DNA of 5,133 nt from Azoarcus sp. (lineage in GTDB: Bacteria > Pseudomonadota > Gammaproteobacteria > Burkholderiales > Rhodocyclaceae): contig JAITWP010000123.1 of NCBI GenBank assembly GCA_031285365.1, positions 1-5,133 of the forward strand, read 5' to 3'. The translations under genes were made by a program, and so were the position numbers. Within the stretch, counting starts at the first letter, position 1. Each line of letters opens with the position of its first letter. The notes beneath the pieces are model-generated. The model was not told the origin of the DNA, searched no databases, and saw only the letters and a program-made list of their open reading frames with translations. Positions 1-4,800 of the stretch are shown here, piece after piece.

Positions 1-16
1 TCTCCTTCCACGGCAT
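1..16 (-). CDS. IS481-family-like transposase, first five codons only (3' truncated by window edge)
   Basis: An ATG at 16-14 on the minus strand opens a frame reading M-P-W-K-E before the sequence ends. Many IS481-family (DDE, integrase-core) transposases begin with MPWKE and continue into a helix-turn-helix DNA-binding domain. Upstream, GAGAGGG lies about 5 to 11 nt before the ATG and can serve as the ribosome binding site. The repeated CGTTACCTATGTC motifs 40-75 bp upstream fit a terminal inverted repeat and transposase-binding site. Five codons cannot prove the assignment. The frame could belong to an intact transposase or to a decayed remnant. Confidence 0.45.
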
Positions 17-56
17 CGCACCCTCTCTGAAAAATGCTCTGCCGCTATCTTAAAAG

Positions 57-92
57 CGTTACCTATGTCTACAGACAACCGTTACCTATGTC
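57..92. repeat. Two direct copies of a 13-bp motif (IS terminal/subterminal repeat)
   Basis: CGTTACCTATGTC is present at 57-69 and 80-92 with identical sequence and orientation. The spacer between them contains GTCT...AGAC half-sites (67-70 and 73-76). Paired motifs of this kind near the end of an insertion sequence usually bind the transposase. They sit immediately upstream of the putative transposase start. Confidence 0.6.
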
Positions 93-105
93 ACCCGGCC
101 GAACA

Positions 106-126
106 CTTCGCTCAACCCAACCTACG
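106..126. repeat. Half copy of a dispersed GTTGGGTT-type palindromic repeat
   Basis: The 17-bp core CTTCGCTCAACCCAACC (106-122) is repeated exactly at 484-500 in the same orientation, and here it continues into CTACG (to 126). It matches one arm of a short palindromic element, arms roughly GTTGGGTT and AACCCAAC around a GCTTCGC-type loop, that I recall as dispersed in many betaproteobacterial genomes. The opposite arm is missing: the sequence to the left is IS-like. The repeat starts a few nucleotides after the stop codon of the RelB-like gene, which is where a partner toxin would normally be. Confidence 0.55.
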
Positions 127-133
127 CAATCTG

Positions 134-403
134 TCAATCGTCCGCATGCAAATCCGCCATCAAGTCGTCCACGCTGGCGAATTTCTTACCCTTGCCCGCT
201 TCCAGTTCAGCAATGGCCTTTCTTGTGGTGGCATTCGGCACCTTCACATCGAAGGGCAAGCGGTGTTCATCGGCGATGCGCAGCATCAGCAGACGAATGG
301 CGTCGGAGATCGACAGACCCATTGCTTCGAGCGCACGCGCGGCGCGTTCCTTGGTGTTGGTGTCGATACGGGCGCGGACGTAGGTATCGGCGGTGGCGCT
401 CAC
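134..403 (-). CDS. relB: RelB/DinJ-family type II antitoxin, no adjacent toxin
   Basis: This 89-residue protein has the layout of RelB/DinJ antitoxins. A short strand (about residues 8-14, YVRARID) and two helices (about 15-28 and 31-46, the second starting SISDAIRLLM) form the ribbon-helix-helix DNA-binding and dimerisation unit. Then come a conserved LPF (49-51) and a charged C-terminal tail that in the family wraps and blocks the toxin. The start is GTG at 403-401, supported by AAGGAG about 8 nt upstream; no ATG fits better. In the family the antitoxin represses its own promoter and neutralises a RelE/YafQ-type mRNA-cleaving toxin encoded immediately downstream. Here the downstream side holds only a half repeat and an IS edge, so the gene appears orphaned. 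The family call is firm. RelB versus DinJ subfamily cannot be settled, and whether a toxin exists elsewhere is unknown. Confidence 0.88.
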   Translation of the reverse strand: MSATADTYVRARIDTNTKERAARALEAMGLSISDAIRLLMLRIADEHRLPFDVKVPNATTRKAIAELEAGKGKKFASVDDLMADLHADD

Positions 404-435
404 GGCGCTCTCCTTGAACGGTTAATCTCGCTTCA

Positions 436-464
436 ATCGTAGTCGCAATGAGACTACAAATCAA
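436..464 (-). promoter_or_regulatory. Sigma70-like promoter of the RelB-like antitoxin gene
   Basis: On the minus strand TTGATT (464-459, 4 of 6 to the -35 consensus) is followed after exactly 17 bp by TACGAT (441-436, 4 of 6 to the -10 consensus). Transcription would start near 429, giving a short leader of about 25 nt that contains the AAGGAG ribosome site of the GTG-started gene. The spacer holds an inverted repeat described separately. Assignment is by pattern and spacing only. Confidence 0.55.
439..457. promoter_or_regulatory. Inverted-repeat operator candidate in the RelB-like promoter
   Basis: GTAGTC (439-444) and GACTAC (452-457) form a perfect 6-bp inverted repeat with a 7-bp centre. 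The palindrome fills the spacer between the predicted -35 and -10 and overlaps the -10 by three bases. Ribbon-helix-helix antitoxins bind such short palindromes to repress their own operon, so this is a natural site for autorepression by the gene it precedes. Binding itself is inferred. Confidence 0.5.
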
Positions 465-470
465 GCGTGC

Positions 471-500
471 AGGTTGAGTTTTGCTTCGCTCAACCCAACC
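471..500. repeat. Second, nearly full copy of the dispersed palindromic repeat
   Basis: This copy shares the exact 17-bp core CTTCGCTCAACCCAACC (484-500) with the one at 106-122 but keeps both arms. GGTTGAG (472-478) can pair with CTCAACC (489-495) around a 10-nt loop. It lies in the divergent intergenic region, just upstream of the RelB-like promoter and of the HicB-like gene. Together with the left copy it brackets the RelB-like gene in direct orientation. Confidence 0.55.
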
Positions 501-507
501 GGTGCGG

Positions 508-548
508 TACAATGCCGCTTGCTTTTTTTTCTGGCATTGGTTTACATT
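508..548 (+). promoter_or_regulatory. Candidate promoter region for the hicB-hicA pair
   Basis: Two weak possibilities are visible on the plus strand. TACAAT (508-513) is a 5-of-6 match to a -10 hexamer but has no convincing -35 at the right distance. Alternatively TTGCTT (519-524) and TACATT (543-548) are 18 bp apart, with an 8-T run (523-530) next to the -35. TACAAT also lies in the loop between GCGG (504-507) and CCGC (515-518), a small inverted repeat that could be an operator. Which, if either, is used cannot be decided by eye. Confidence 0.3.
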
Positions 549-570
549 TTGCAGTCCCTTCACCGAGCGC

Positions 571-816
571 ATGATGATGAATGAATTACTGCTTGTACGT
601 GCTGAGTGGGATCGCGATGTATGCGTTTGGGTTGCAACGTCAGATGACGTTCCCGGCCTTGCTACCGAAGCGGAAACACTCGAAGAGCTTTGCAGCAAGC
701 TGGAACGTATGATCCCTGAACTACTCAACGCAAATAGCGTGCCGATCAGCGGTGGTGTTCCCTTTGAGTTGCTCGCGCGACGCTTCTCAACTGTCTGCCC
801 GGAACCTGTCTCCTGA
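571..816 (+). CDS. hicB: HicB-like (DUF1902) antitoxin of a type II toxin-antitoxin pair
   Basis: This small protein (81 residues from the first ATG) carries the HicB-like partial RNase H fold of the DUF1902 family: VRAEWDRDVCVWVATSDDVPGL (about residues 9-30), an acidic stretch TEAETLEELCSKL (32-44), then MIPELL. Such proteins bind and block HicA, an mRNA-cleaving toxin, and here hicA follows directly. Three consecutive in-frame ATGs (571, 574, 577) compete as start. A weak GAG at 565-567 best suits 574 or 577, giving 79-80 residues; the first is listed for completeness. The frame stays open upstream to 481 only through repeat and leader sequence, which is not plausible coding. No separate C-terminal DNA-binding domain is visible, so any autoregulation would use a different mode from long HicB proteins. 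The stop TGA (814-816) overlaps the hicA ATG by one base. Base composition is less GC-rich than the isc genes, consistent with acquisition. Confidence 0.87.
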   Translation: MMMNELLLVRAEWDRDVCVWVATSDDVPGLATEAETLEELCSKLERMIPELLNANSVPISGGVPFELLARRFSTVCPEPVS

Positions 817-1013
817 TGCCGGACAGCTTCACGCCTGATCTGAAAACCATTCTGCGCGAAGCAGGGTGCTATTTCGAACGGCGCGGAAAAGGAGACCACG
901 ACATCTGGTTTTCTCCTATAACGTCCATTCGGTTTACTGTTGACAACAAAATCAAGTCACGTCATACGGCAAACGCTGTTTTGCGTCAGGCAGGGATAGC
1001 AAAACGCTTTTGA
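816..1013 (+). CDS. hicA: HicA-family mRNA interferase toxin
   Basis: This 65-residue protein has the HicA (YcfA) double-stranded-RNA-binding-like fold: an N-terminal helix (about 8-16, DLKTILREA), the sequence FERRGKGDHDIWFSP (20-34) with the family's catalytic histidine at residue 28, a strand (RFTV, 39-42) and a C-terminal helix (SRHTANAVLRQAGI, 48-61). HicA cleaves mRNA and blocks growth unless held by its antitoxin. The ATG (816-818) overlaps the antitoxin stop as TGATG, so translation is probably coupled, and there is no good independent ribosome site. The order antitoxin-then-toxin is the reverse of classical hicAB but common for DUF1902 partners. The reading frame and the histidine are intact, so the toxin is expected to be active. 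It ends 18 bp from the convergent iscX stop. Line-scale GC falls to about 38% at 901-960, far below the isc genes. Confidence 0.88.
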   Translation: MPDSFTPDLKTILREAGCYFERRGKGDHDIWFSPITSIRFTVDNKIKSRHTANAVLRQAGIAKRF

Positions 1014-1031
1014 TGGCTGAACGAACCAACC

Positions 1032-1232
1032 TCAATCCATCTCCCCAATCCACGCCTGCTGAATCGCCTCAAGAATACGTTCCCCGCAACGCGCGGGGTC
1101 ATCATCGAATTCGGGCAGTGCCTTGACCCAGTTCATGAGGTCGACGAAGTTCACACGCATGGGATCGGTTTCCGGATAGGTTTCAAGCAGCCGTATGGCA
1201 ATTTCCTGAACGTCCGTCCATTTCAGTTTCAT
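1032..1232 (-). CDS. iscX: IscX (YfhJ), small acidic Fe-S assembly modulator
   Basis: This 66-residue protein has the same length as Escherichia coli IscX and shares its hallmarks: LKWTD near the start (3-7), a VNFVDLMNWV helix, the acidic FDDDP patch, and a C-terminal helix ILEAIQQAWI. In the family IscX binds IscS at the same surface as frataxin and ferredoxin, binds iron through its acidic face, and tunes the rate of cluster assembly. It is the last gene of the operon. The ATG (1232-1230) overlaps the fdx stop in ATGA, and GAGGAG lies 8 nt upstream inside fdx, so coupled translation is likely. Its stop lies 18 bp from that of the convergent hicA toxin gene, with no clear terminator between them. 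Confidence 0.95.
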   Translation of the reverse strand: MKLKWTDVQEIAIRLLETYPETDPMRVNFVDLMNWVKALPEFDDDPARCGERILEAIQQAWIGEMD

Positions 1233-1573
1233 CCGTGCTTCTCCTCACGGGCGAGATTGATCGTGTAGCGCGGTATTTCCACCGTCAACGGGGTCGTGCC
1301 GATGATGACCTGACAGGACAGCCGTGAGTATGGGGTGAGTCCCCAGGCGCGGTCGAGCAGGTCTTCTTCGTCATCCGTTGCGTCTTCCAGCGACTCGGAG
1401 CCTTCGCGCACGATGACGTGGCAGGTGGTGCAGGCGCAGGATTGCTCGCAGGCGTGTTCGATTTCGATCCCCCCGTCAAGCAGCGCATCGCAGAGACTCT
1501 GCCCCGGCTGGGCTTCGATGACCGCACCCTGTGGGCAATATTCGACATGGGGCAGGATGATGATCCGGGTCAT
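1229..1573 (-). CDS. fdx: ISC-type [2Fe-2S] ferredoxin
   Basis: This 114-residue adrenodoxin-like ferredoxin supplies electrons for cluster formation on IscU and for reduction of sulfur delivered by IscS. The four cluster ligands are present at Cys42, Cys48, Cys51 and Cys87, in the segments EHACEQSCACTTCHVIVREG and RLSCQ, matching the positions in the E. coli protein (111 residues). The extra conserved Cys46 and the C-terminal EIPRYTINLARE signature are also present. It begins 12 nt after hscA. The Shine-Dalgarno is weak (only a GAG-like match in the hscA end), so it may depend on coupling with hscA. It overlaps iscX by 4 nt. Confidence 0.97.
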   Translation of the reverse strand: MTRIIILPHVEYCPQGAVIEAQPGQSLCDALLDGGIEIEHACEQSCACTTCHVIVREGSESLEDATDDEEDLLDRAWGLTPYSRLSCQVIIGTTPLTVEIPRYTINLAREEKHG

Positions 1574-1585
1574 GATACGTGTCGC

Positions 1586-3448
1586 TCAGAGTTCGTCGAT
1601 GTTATGCCCGGTCAGGGCTTTGCTGAGGCTTCGATTCATGCGGCGGGTGGCAAAGTCTTCGGTCGCACGGGAAAGCGCAGCAATGGCGTCGGACAGAGCA
1701 TTGGCGTCGTGTCCGGTGACGAGTTGGCGCAGACGCGCGATAAGGGCGTCGATGGTGGTGCGCTCCGCTTCGTCGAGCAGTTCGCTATCGGCAGCAAGCG
1801 CCTGGGCGCAGGCTTCGAGGAGACGCTCGGCTTCGACCTGTTTTTCACGCAGGGCGCGCGCGGTCAGATCGTCGCTGGCGTGCTCCAGGCTGGAACGCAA
1901 CATTCCGGCGATTTCGTCGTCGGTCAGGCCGTAGGAAGGTTTGACGTGAATGCTCGCTTCCACGCCGGTGCTGGCCTCAAGCGCGGAAACGGACAACAGG
2001 CCGTCGGCGTCCACCTGAAAGGTGACGCGAATGCGCGCCGCGCCCGCCGCCATCGGCGGGATGCCGCGCAATTCAAACCGGGCGAGCGAACGGCAATCGG
2101 CAACGAGTTCCCGCTCACCCTGCACGATGTGGAAGGACATGGCCGTCTGGCCGTCCTTGAAGGTGGTGAATTCCTGCGCCCTCGCCACGGGCAGAGTGGC
2201 GTTGCGGGCAATGACTTTCTCGGAAAGCCCGCCCATCGTTTCCAGCCCGAGGGAAAGCGGGATGACATCGAGCAGAAGCCAGGAATCGTCCTCCCGGCGG
2301 TTGCCCGCAAGCGCGTTGGCCTGCATGGCCGCGCCGAGGGCGACAACCCGGTCGGGGTCGAGGTTGGTCAGCGGTTCCTGTCCGAAGTATTCGGCCACGG
2401 CGCGCTGGATGTGCGGCATCCGCGTGGCTCCGCCAACCATGACGACACCCTTGACGTCACGGGGGGAAAGTCCGGCATCGCGCAGCGCGCGTTTGACCGG
2501 GGCAAGGGTTTTCTGGACGAGCGCTCGTGTCATCTCGAAGAAGTCGGCACGAGTCACGGTGAGGTCGACTTCCTCTCCGGAATCGAGCCGGAGGCGGAAC
2601 GGAGCTTCTTCGCAGACGGTGAGCAACTCCTTGACCGCACGTGCAGCCATCAACAGACGGCGGGCATCTTCGGCAGAAGGCGGATCGATGCGGGCGTGAT
2701 CGAGCGCCCAGCAGTACAGGCGATGATCGAAATCGTCGCCGCCCAGGGCGGTGTCGCCATTGGTGGCAAGCACTTCAAATACGCCGCGCGTGAGCTTGAG
2801 GATGGACAGATCGAACGTTCCGCCGCCCAGATCGAAAACCGCATAGACGCCTTCGGAAGCGTTGTCCAGCCCGTAGGCCACCGCCGCCGCTGTGGGTTCG
2901 TTGAGCAGGCGCAGGACGTGAAGCCCGGCCAGGCGCGCAGCGTCCCGCGTGGCCTGACGCTGGGCATCGTCGAAATAGGCGGGGACGGTAACAACGACCC
3001 CGGTAAGTTCGCCGCCCAGACTCGCTTCGGCCCGCTTGCGCAGGGCGCGCAGGAGTTCGGCGGAGATTTCCACGGGACTTTTGCTGCCCTGTACGGTGCG
3101 CAGCCGCACCATACCGGGGGTTTCCTCGAAGACGTAGGGCATGGCTTCGATATGGGTCACATCCTTGATGCCGCGTCCCATGAAACGCTTGACGGAAACG
3201 ATGGTGTTTCGGGGGTCGGAGACGCGCGTGCTCATGGCGTCGAACCCGAGTTCGATCCCTCCGCCGTCCCGGTAGTGGACAATCGAAGGCATGATCGCGC
3301 GCCCCTGTTCGTCGGTCAGGCAAACGGCAATGCCGTTCCTGACCGTGGCAACCAGCGAGTTGGTCGTGCCCAGGTCGATACCCACCGCCAGCCGGTGCTT
3401 GTGCGGCGCGGCGGATTGTCCGGGTTCGGCGATCTGCAACAGGGCCAT
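1586..3448 (-). CDS. hscA: HscA, Hsp70-type chaperone for Fe-S cluster transfer
   Basis: This 620-residue Hsp70 (E. coli HscA has 616) uses ATP to change the conformation of IscU and release its cluster to acceptor proteins, acting in the cytoplasm with HscB. The N-terminal ATPase domain shows the three Hsp70 signatures: GIDLGTTNS (23-31), the FDLGGGTFD loop (205-213), and VMVGGATRMP (around 350). VTVPAYFDDAQRQAT (153-167) and LLNEPTAAAVAYGL (181-194) are also present. A LLLDVIPLSLGLETMGG linker leads into the substrate-binding domain, and the C-terminus GHNIDEL resembles other HscA tails and lacks the disordered extension typical of DnaK. The start chosen is ATG 3448-3446, with AAAGGA about 6 nt upstream; an 11-codon upstream extension is possible but lacks support. 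It follows hscB by 33 nt and is followed by fdx after 12 nt. No damage seen. Confidence 0.97.
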   Translation of the reverse strand: MALLQIAEPGQSAAPHKHRLAVGIDLGTTNSLVATVRNGIAVCLTDEQGRAIMPSIVHYRDGGGIELGFDAMSTRVSDPRNTIVSVKRFMGRGIKDVTHIEAMPYVFEETPGMVRLRTVQGSKSPVEISAELLRALRKRAEASLGGELTGVVVTVPAYFDDAQRQATRDAARLAGLHVLRLLNEPTAAAVAYGLDNASEGVYAVFDLGGGTFDLSILKLTRGVFEVLATNGDTALGGDDFDHRLYCWALDHARIDPPSAEDARRLLMAARAVKELLTVCEEAPFRLRLDSGEEVDLTVTRADFFEMTRALVQKTLAPVKRALRDAGLSPRDVKGVVMVGGATRMPHIQRAVAEYFGQEPLTNLDPDRVVALGAAMQANALAGNRREDDSWLLLDVIPLSLGLETMGGLSEKVIARNATLPVARAQEFTTFKDGQTAMSFHIVQGERELVADCRSLARFELRGIPPMAAGAARIRVTFQVDADGLLSVSALEASTGVEASIHVKPSYGLTDDEIAGMLRSSLEHASDDLTARALREKQVEAERLLEACAQALAADSELLDEAERTTIDALIARLRQLVTGHDANALSDAIAALSRATEDFATRRMNRSLSKALTGHNIDEL

Positions 3449-3481
3449 GTTTTCCTTTCGCCCGCGTAGGTATTTGATCAA

Positions 3482-4018
3482 TCAGCCATCGAACGCCGCC
3501 AGGACGTTGTCGATGTCCTGACGGAGTTTGTCGAGAAACATCATCCGCCGCACCGTGTCGGCGGCGGCGTCGAGATCACGCTGGTCGTCGAGTTGCACCG
3601 CCAGTTGCTCAACAACGCCACCTTTCTGGATTTGCAGGCGCAGAGCCAGTTGCTCCAGCGCGTCAATATCGTTCGTCCCGCGCGCCTCTTCCACCGCCTC
3701 GCGCCATTGCAGTTGCTCGAACAGGTATTCAGGAGCCATCACGTTTGCGTTGATGACATCCGAGCCCATTCCGGCCAGTTCGAGCAGATATTGGGCGCGG
3801 GTGAGCGGTTTTTTGAGCGCAGTATAGGCTTCGTTGACGCGCAACGCACCCGCCATCGCGTTGCGCCGGTCGCTGCCGTCGGGCAGATGGGCGTGACGAT
3901 CCGGATGGACTTCGGTCTGCAACGTGTGCCAGGCATGGTCGAGCGTCGCTTCGTCGAGCCTGAACCGGCACGGCAAGCCGAACAGGGCAAAGTAATCGAG
4001 AGAAAGATCGACGCTCAT
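3482..4018 (-). CDS. hscB: HscB, J-domain co-chaperone of HscA
   Basis: This 178-residue protein (E. coli HscB: 171) brings IscU to HscA and stimulates its ATPase. The N-terminal J domain shows YFALFGLP (9-16) and the essential HPD tripeptide at 38-40 inside TEVHPDRHAHLP, followed by RVNEAYTALKKPLTRAQYLL. The C-terminal three-helix domain that binds IscU runs from about residue 95 to the MFLDKLRQDI helix near the end. The start is taken as ATG 4018-4016 because the family begins just before the YF..FGLP segment. Neither this ATG nor the TTG ten codons upstream (4048) has a recognisable Shine-Dalgarno. The gap to iscA (51 nt) is the longest in the operon and contains an imperfect palindrome. 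Confidence 0.95.
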   Translation of the reverse strand: MSVDLSLDYFALFGLPCRFRLDEATLDHAWHTLQTEVHPDRHAHLPDGSDRRNAMAGALRVNEAYTALKKPLTRAQYLLELAGMGSDVINANVMAPEYLFEQLQWREAVEEARGTNDIDALEQLALRLQIQKGGVVEQLAVQLDDQRDLDAAADTVRRMMFLDKLRQDIDNVLAAFDG

Positions 4019-4034
4019 GGGCAGGGAGCAACGC

Positions 4035-4048
4035 TTGTGACGTGACAA
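4035..4048. other. Imperfect palindrome in the iscA-hscB gap
   Basis: TTGTGACGTGACAA reads as TTGT-N-ACGT-N-ACAA, symmetric at 12 of 14 positions. It lies in the only sizeable non-coding gap of the operon, 17 bp before the hscB start. It could be a protein-binding site or chance. No known consensus is matched with confidence. Confidence 0.25.
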
Positions 4049-4069
4049 CGCGACGTTGAAGAGGCTGTT

Positions 4070-4393
4070 CTACACGTTGAAGCTTTCGCCGCAACCGCAC
4101 TGGTTCCTGGCGTTGGGATTGTTGAACTTGAAGCCTTCGTTCAGCCCTTCGCGCACGTAATCGAGTTCGGTTCCGTCGAGGTAGACGAGGCTTTTTGGGT
4201 CGATCACGACCTTGACGCCGTGGCTGTCGAAAACGAGATCGTCGTCGAGCGTCTGGTCGACGAATTCGAGCTTGTAGGCCATGCCGGAACAGCCGGAGGT
4301 TTTGATGCCCAGGCGAATGCCGACTCCCTTGCCCCGTTTGTCGATGAAACCGGCAATGTGCTGGGCGGCACGTTCTGTCAGGGTAACGCTCAT
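4070..4393 (-). CDS. iscA: IscA, A-type Fe-S carrier
   Basis: This 107-residue protein, the same length as E. coli IscA, belongs to the HesB/IscA/ErpA A-type carriers, which hold iron or [2Fe-2S]/[4Fe-4S] clusters and pass them to target enzymes. The three invariant cysteines are at residue 35 (KTSGCSGMAYKLEF) and residues 99 and 101 (NQCGCGESF). The start ATG is at 4393-4391, one nucleotide after the iscU stop (TGA-A-ATG), with GGAG about 10 nt upstream inside iscU, so the two are likely translationally linked. ErpA is an alternative family member, but position and sequence fit IscA. Confidence 0.96.
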   Translation of the reverse strand: MSVTLTERAAQHIAGFIDKRGKGVGIRLGIKTSGCSGMAYKLEFVDQTLDDDLVFDSHGVKVVIDPKSLVYLDGTELDYVREGLNEGFKFNNPNARNQCGCGESFNV

Positions 4394-4394
4394 T

Positions 4395-4781
4395 TCATTT
4401 TTCTCCGTGCTTTTTCCTGTAATCGGCCACCGCAGCGCGAATGGCATCTTCGGCCAGCACTGAGCAGTGGATCTTGACGGGCGGCAGGGCCAGTTCTTCG
4501 GCGATCTGGACGTTCTTGATCGTCAGCGCCTCATCGAGCGTCTTGCCCTTGACCCATTCGGTCACGAGCGAAGATGAGGCAATCGCCGATCCACAGCCGT
4601 AGGTCTTGAAGCGGGCATCCTCGATGATGCCATCCTTGCCGACCTTGATCTGGAGTTTCATTACGTCACCACAGGCTGGTGCGCCCACCATGCCGGTAGC
4701 CACGCCTTCTTCGTCCTGTCCGAACGATCCGGCGTTGCGGGGGTTCTCGTAATGATCCAGAACCTTGTTGCTGTAGGTCAT
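4395..4781 (-). CDS. iscU: IscU, Fe-S cluster assembly scaffold
   Basis: This 128-residue protein, identical in length to E. coli IscU, is the scaffold on which clusters are built from IscS-derived sulfur. Cluster and zinc ligands are all visible: Cys37 and Asp39 (GAPACGDVM), Cys63 (TYGCGSAIASSS), and His105 and Cys106 (KIHCSVLAEDAI). The HscA recognition motif LPPVK sits at 99-103. The start ATG at 4781-4779 gives the standard MTYSNKVLDHYENPRN N-terminus; AGGAG lies about 11 nt upstream. The frame remains open upstream but would read through the iscS end and has no family support. It follows iscS by 19 nt and is followed by iscA after 1 nt. Confidence 0.98.
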   Translation of the reverse strand: MTYSNKVLDHYENPRNAGSFGQDEEGVATGMVGAPACGDVMKLQIKVGKDGIIEDARFKTYGCGSAIASSSLVTEWVKGKTLDEALTIKNVQIAEELALPPVKIHCSVLAEDAIRAAVADYRKKHGEK

Positions 4782-4800
4782 GTCCTTTTGCTCCTGTTGC

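Larger units (their letters stand above)
1..93 (-). mobile_element. End of an IS481-family-like insertion sequence (partial)
   Basis: Read on the minus strand, this stretch looks like the left end and leader of an insertion sequence that continues beyond the window. Seen directly: a 13-bp sequence, CGTTACCTATGTC, occurs at 57-69 and again at 80-92, 23 bp apart in the same orientation, as expected for terminal and subterminal transposase-binding sites. Downstream of it on the minus strand a start codon with a purine-rich ribosome site opens a frame reading MPWKE, a typical N-terminus of IS481-family transposases. The outer boundary is uncertain: it could be at about 92-93, where the minus strand begins TGACATAGG, or as far as about 105, just before the palindromic repeat. 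The family assignment rests on recalled sequence patterns and a very short coding stretch. Confidence 0.55.

Noticed and set aside
65..442. Plus-strand frames opposite the RelB-like gene (34-417, 65-442, 192-383)
   Set aside because: They are antisense shadows of a clear RelB/DinJ gene and begin within IS-like or repeat sequence.
481..570. N-terminal extension of the HicB-like gene to 481
   Set aside because: The added residues come from the palindromic repeat and the T-run leader and have no family counterpart. The conserved domain begins a few residues after the ATG cluster at 571-579.
267..899. A 210-codon minus-strand frame across the hicBA region and the start of the RelB-like gene
   Set aside because: It runs antisense through hicB and hicA, across the intergenic repeat, and out of frame over the RelB-like gene. 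It has no family resemblance.
978..1011. Possible hicA terminator: GTTTTGC (978-984) pairing with GCAAAAC (999-1005), then four T
   Set aside because: The stem is AT-rich with a 14-nt loop, lies inside the hicA coding end, and the T-run is only four bases. It is too weak to call.
1418..3469. A 683-codon open frame on the plus strand, antisense to hscA and part of fdx
   Set aside because: It lies opposite a well-conserved Hsp70 gene with GC-rich codons, which commonly leaves a long antisense frame open; such Hsp70 antisense frames are a known source of spurious annotation. It has no recognisable domain and no ribosome site of note.
3449..3481. Eleven-codon upstream extension of HscA from 3481
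   Set aside because: The ATG at 3448 has a good AAAGGA site at proper spacing and matches the family N-terminus; the extension occupies the hscB-hscA gap.
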